DNA of 62,191 bases from Zelonia costaricensis (lineage: Eukaryota; Euglenozoa; Kinetoplastea; Trypanosomatida; Trypanosomatidae). Positions 59,185-62,191 of this stretch are shown here, one piece after another. How positions within the stretch are numbered: position 1 is the stretch's first letter; each line of letters begins with the position of its first letter. The DNA lies in the NCBI GenBank assembly GCA_030849075.1, contig JASAOO010003442.1, forward strand, positions 1 through 62,191, in the 5' to 3' direction. The position numbers were made by a program, and so were the translations under genes. Under the pieces are notes generated by a model that worked only from the letters and a program-made list of their open reading frames with translations, ran no database searches and was not told the DNA's origin.

Positions 59185-59844
59185 TCAGTTGGAGTCCACG
59201 GGGGTGGACGAAGCGTCGGACTCGGCCTTGCTGTCGTTAGACGATTGCTTGGTCCCCTCCGGTTCGAGGGCAATGAAGAGGATGAGGGCAATCACCTGGA
59301 CACCGAAGGACGCCACGAGCAGTGCAAAGCCGGCGCCGAACGTGGTCTCGTGGTGCGTGAGGAAAGTGAGGCCGCAGTACGGGGTGTGGTAGAAGGACGT
59401 CACGATCGCCCACGGCACGGTCGTCGCGCCGATCGCGAAGACGGAGAGCATGGACACCGTCGACTTGATCTCAGACCCGCAAATCTTGTACCACGCCGTG
59501 CCGAACACAAAGAGGAGGGCGAAGAGGGCGATAATGCTGAACGCCTCAGCCGCCTCGAAGCGGGTGCGAATGTCGCCGCACTGCGAGATGAGCGGGTCCG
59601 TGATGCGCATCGAGTAGTTCGCGTTCCAGCAGTTGTTGCGCTTGCCCCACAGCGTGTAGCAGGGGCGGGAGATGTAGTCACCGCCGCTGGCCGGCAGGCC
59701 CGGCGTCCAGTTGCGGATCATCAGCATGCCGAGCGGCGTGCCGCAGGTGGCGAGGGCGACGGCCACGAAGGAGGCAATGCACATGATCACCGCACCAATG
59801 TGCTTGCTGTACTCCTGGTCGTAGAAGGACTTCTTGCGGCCCAT
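59185..59844 (-). CDS. Amastin-like surface protein
   Basis: A 219-residue four-pass membrane protein of the amastin family. Predicted membrane segments: about 16-38, 99-118, 129-150 and 168-193. The first extracellular loop carries the amastin signature CYTLWGKRNNC at 62-72. The N-terminus is short and basic (MGRKK), and the C-terminal tail is hydrophilic and rich in Ser, Glu and Asp. Amastins are abundant plasma-membrane proteins, many induced in the intracellular amastigote, and expressed by 3'UTR-mediated control. The biochemical role is unknown. A paralogue follows on the same strand at the window end, so this is the edge of a small amastin group. The ATG at 59844 starts just before the first membrane segment. 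Confidence 0.93.
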   Translation of the reverse strand: MGRKKSFYDQEYSKHIGAVIMCIASFVAVALATCGTPLGMLMIRNWTPGLPASGGDYISRPCYTLWGKRNNCWNANYSMRITDPLISQCGDIRTRFEAAEAFSIIALFALLFVFGTAWYKICGSEIKSTVSMLSVFAIGATTVPWAIVTSFYHTPYCGLTFLTHHETTFGAGFALLVASFGVQVIALILFIALEPEGTKQSSNDSKAESDASSTPVDSN

Positions 59845-62130
59845 GATTGCTGACGAGGGGACGGGGGTGGGGAAGGTGAAGCTGATGTGCGGGGCGATGG
59901 GGGTGGGATGGAGCTAGACGAGAACGCGGAGAGGCACAAGCTCTGTGGTCAAGCGACGAGTGTGGCGGGAGAAAACGCAGAGAGGCTCAGACGTGTGAGT
60001 GAGTGTATGAGAGACAGAGAGACGTGCACCTCCGAAAAGGGGGGAGACTCTGCGTGTTCGTGACAGGACGCTTATGCTACTTAGCTGCACACGGTGACGC
60101 AAGCGCGACGCAGAGGTAGTGTGTGGCGGCCAGAGAAGTGAGTGTGTGTGTGTGGAAACAGAAGACACGACAAAACAAAAAGAGGAGAAGGGGGTGAAAA
60201 CCAGCAGTAAAGGTGCTGCAGGGCAGCTCCGCCTCCCCGAGATCAACACCAGACGCTCTTTTCGTTGTTGTTCTCGCTGTACTCGAGTCCGCCACGGCAA
60301 TGGGAGCTTGGCAACGTTTGACTGCGACGCTTGCAACTCTTGCAGCCTGACGTGACAAGGAAATCACGAGCAATACTGCACCCACGTGCGTTGCCGAGTC
60401 GTGGATCCTCTCTGTCTGGCATCTTGCCCCCCCCCGCACCACCCACCCGCCCCGTAATTTCTTGGGCTGATGCCGCCTTGCGAATCCGTGCCCGATTCCG
60501 TGGCGTGTCGGCGCATGTCCGCCTTTTTCTCGGGTAGTCGCTTGCGCCTCGCCGCACCCCCCCCCCTTCCGCGGTGCACCGCCAGCGCCGGAGGAGGGAG
60601 CGGCCAGTCTTTTGCGCGATGTGTCCCCAAGTGCGCCTTCGTTTTGTTTCCTTTTTTTGTTGTTGTTTCTCTTATGCTCCACTCTTTTGGCCATTTTTGC
60701 ACTTACAAGAGTGACAAACAGAAGAAGAGAGCGTCTTTTGAATCACGCCGCCACGGCCGCCGCTGACCCGGCGACCCATCCCGTCAGACTCCCTTCCCTC
60801 CCCCGCCTTCCTTCTCCCCACCCGCCTCACCTCCTCCCTCCTGCACCGCCGTCTCCGCCGACGCCCGACCATGCGGAGGGGAGGGGGATGGGGCGGTGAC
60901 TGCGGAGAAAGGGAAAGGGGGGTGCCGGTGCAGTGCAGATGCACGACGAGATGAGAAACGCACGTACGCACACGCACACGCCGTGAGTGCACCGCCGCGA
61001 AGCCAGATGAAGGGGGAGGGAGGAGGGGAGGAAAGGGAGTGGAGGGAGCGAAAAAGTGCGAAAACGCGGGCGAGGGAGGGTCGGAGGGGGAAGCTAGGAG
61101 GCGTGATGCGCGTGTCATTACCGGGGAGCAAAGAGGAGTAAACAGAAAGCACGAACAGAGGCGGTTTGAAAAGGGGGGAGGGTGATCTTTTGAGTGTTTC
61201 CTCCAATTGGGGCTGGGGACGGGGAGACACATAGAGGCGAGAGAGGGGGTTGGGACACAGCGACCCTCACACACACACACACGCAAACACACGCACATAC
61301 ACTCCCTCAAGCTACACCTACCAAACCCCACACACTCACATACGCACACGTACGCACGCACACTCACCCGTCCACACACACACACACACTCGCACGCCCN
61401 GGGTGGTGGGAGGGAGTCAGCAAAAGAAAGAAGGAAGAGTCGCGTGACAAGAAAAAAGAGAAGGCAGAAATTCGTTTTCGGAGTTCGGAAGAAAAGAAAA
61501 AAAGGAAAAGAGGTACCCCACGCCAAGAGAAAAAAGACACCAAAGAGCCGTCGACACACCGCAGCAGCTTCTCAAGGGTGCGCACCAACCCACCACGATG
61601 GAAGGGGCAGCAGGTCACGTGAATTGCGCACAAGACGCTCCTCACGCGGCCGCTGCTCCATCGCTGCAGACTCCTTCCACGATCTTCAAGGTGGTGATCA
61701 GGGAACATGTGTGGGACTGCCAGTGCGTTTGCGCCGGCTAAGATGCCTTTGTTTTGCGGATGTCGAGGGCACAGTGCTTCCTGACTTGTGTGAGGATTAC
61801 AAGAGGACAGAAGAAAAGGAGCCGGGACGCGGAGAACTACGGGAGGGTGTTCCGACTCCGGCAAATACGAGGGGCAAAGGCCACGTGCGCGACAGAGCAC
61901 GTCGGCGGTCACGCAGGACGAGGGGAGACACGGGTCGCGCACACACAAAACCCGCAGACGTCGAGGGAGAGTCAGCTAAACCGGCTACGGATGCGCGCGT
62001 TGATTCACCTGCGCTCTACCGCAAGCCGCCTGCTACCCGCCGACCCACAACCCATGGCAACCCCCGCCCACCACCACCCCTGGCCTCCCCTGTCTTCACG
62101 CGTCTCGCCGCCGAGATGGTCCCTCTGAGT
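59845..62130. other. Intergenic region between two amastin genes, 2.3 kb
   Basis: The 5' flank of the complete amastin and the 3' flank of the partial one. A T-rich tract on the plus strand lies near 60640-60670, AC-rich simple sequence at about 61266-61396, and an N at 61400. Frames of up to 295 codons are Ser/Pro/Cys-rich simple-sequence translations. No gene is seen. Confidence 0.55.
61266..61396. repeat. AC-rich simple-sequence block
   Basis: Interrupted CA and CACG repeats over about 130 bp, ending just before an N at 61400, where the assembly may have collapsed a repeat. Confidence 0.7.
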
Positions 62131-62191
62131 CTAAGCCACGATCAGCAGGATGAGGCCGATCACCTGGATGCACCACGCCGACACCGTCAGG
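62131..62191 (-). CDS. Amastin-like protein, C-terminal fragment (cut by window edge)
   Basis: The last 19 codons and the TAG stop of a minus-strand gene. The translation LTVSAWCIQVIGLILLIVA is a hydrophobic segment with Gln in the middle, like the fourth membrane segment of the neighbouring amastin (FGVQVIALILFIAL). Unlike that gene it ends right after the membrane segment with no hydrophilic tail. The rest lies beyond the window. Confidence 0.75.
   Translation of the reverse strand, partial: LTVSAWCIQVIGLILLIVA

Noticed and set aside
1..62191. Strand-switch region, tRNA or rRNA genes, CRISPR array or transposable element with coding capacity
   Set aside because: All supported genes are on the minus strand, and no cloverleaf, rRNA-like block, regular spacer-repeat array or reverse transcriptase/transposase frame was found.

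Overview
This window comes from the nuclear genome of a trypanosomatid, most likely a Leishmania-type (Leishmaniinae) parasite. The evidence is the high GC content, long intronless genes all on one strand, AC/GT microsatellites and pyrimidine tracts between genes, and lineage markers (amastin with its C-x-T-L-W-G signature, mitochondrial p22, adenosine kinase, a divergent ATG5). From memory and unchecked, the order amastin - adenosine kinase - ... - ATG5 fits the chromosome 30 region of L. major. The species cannot be decided from the sequence alone. Three isolated N bases (3165, 16330, 61400) suggest a draft assembly.

All 19 complete genes and the one partial gene lie on the minus strand, so the window is the inside of a single polycistronic transcription unit read from high to low coordinates. 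No strand switch, tRNA, rRNA, CRISPR array, transposase or reverse transcriptase was recognised. In transcription order: an amastin 3' end cut by the window edge (62131-62191), a full amastin (59185-59844), canonical adenosine kinase (55946-56989), a diverged adenosine-kinase paralogue (53304-54395), a low-complexity protein (48371-50407), a UBE3C/HUL5-type HECT ligase (41964-46010), a PPR-like mitochondrial candidate (38140-40857), a DUF4140/DUF4139 (MuiA-like) protein (35245-36993), gamma-tubulin complex component 4 (31223-33640), an RBBP4/MSI1-like histone-binding WD40 protein (28183-30171), an arginine/serine-rich protein (24893-26242), mitochondrial p22 (23383-24099), ATG5 (20113-21612), an unknown Ala-rich protein (16918-19173), a PDK1-like kinase with altered catalytic motifs (14414-16138), a thioredoxin-UFD2 fusion (9917-13039), an unknown protein (7022-8929), a mitochondrial DnaJ-type protein (5341-6558), an unknown probably mitochondrial protein (3755-4498) and an SLC25A34/35-like mitochondrial carrier (303-1325).

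The genes are not a functional operon; in trypanosomatids neighbours share transcription but are separated by trans-splicing and polyadenylation. Some themes recur: protein quality control (thioredoxin-E4 ligase, HECT ligase, ATG5, J-protein), mitochondrial proteins (carrier, p22, J-protein, PPR-like) and purine salvage (two adenosine kinase family members). Spacers are long (0.46-2.9 kb) and hold UTRs, pyrimidine tracts and microsatellites.

The most interesting item is the 1040-residue single reading frame that joins a full thioredoxin domain (WCGPC) to a UFD2/UBE4-type ubiquitin chain-elongation core and C-terminal U-box. Next are the PDK1-like kinase with LRD and DFD in place of HRD and DFG, the diverged adenosine kinase paralogue, and a perfect 12-bp-arm palindrome at 33930-33955. 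ATG starts were chosen by hand; several long open frames continue upstream into UTR sequence.
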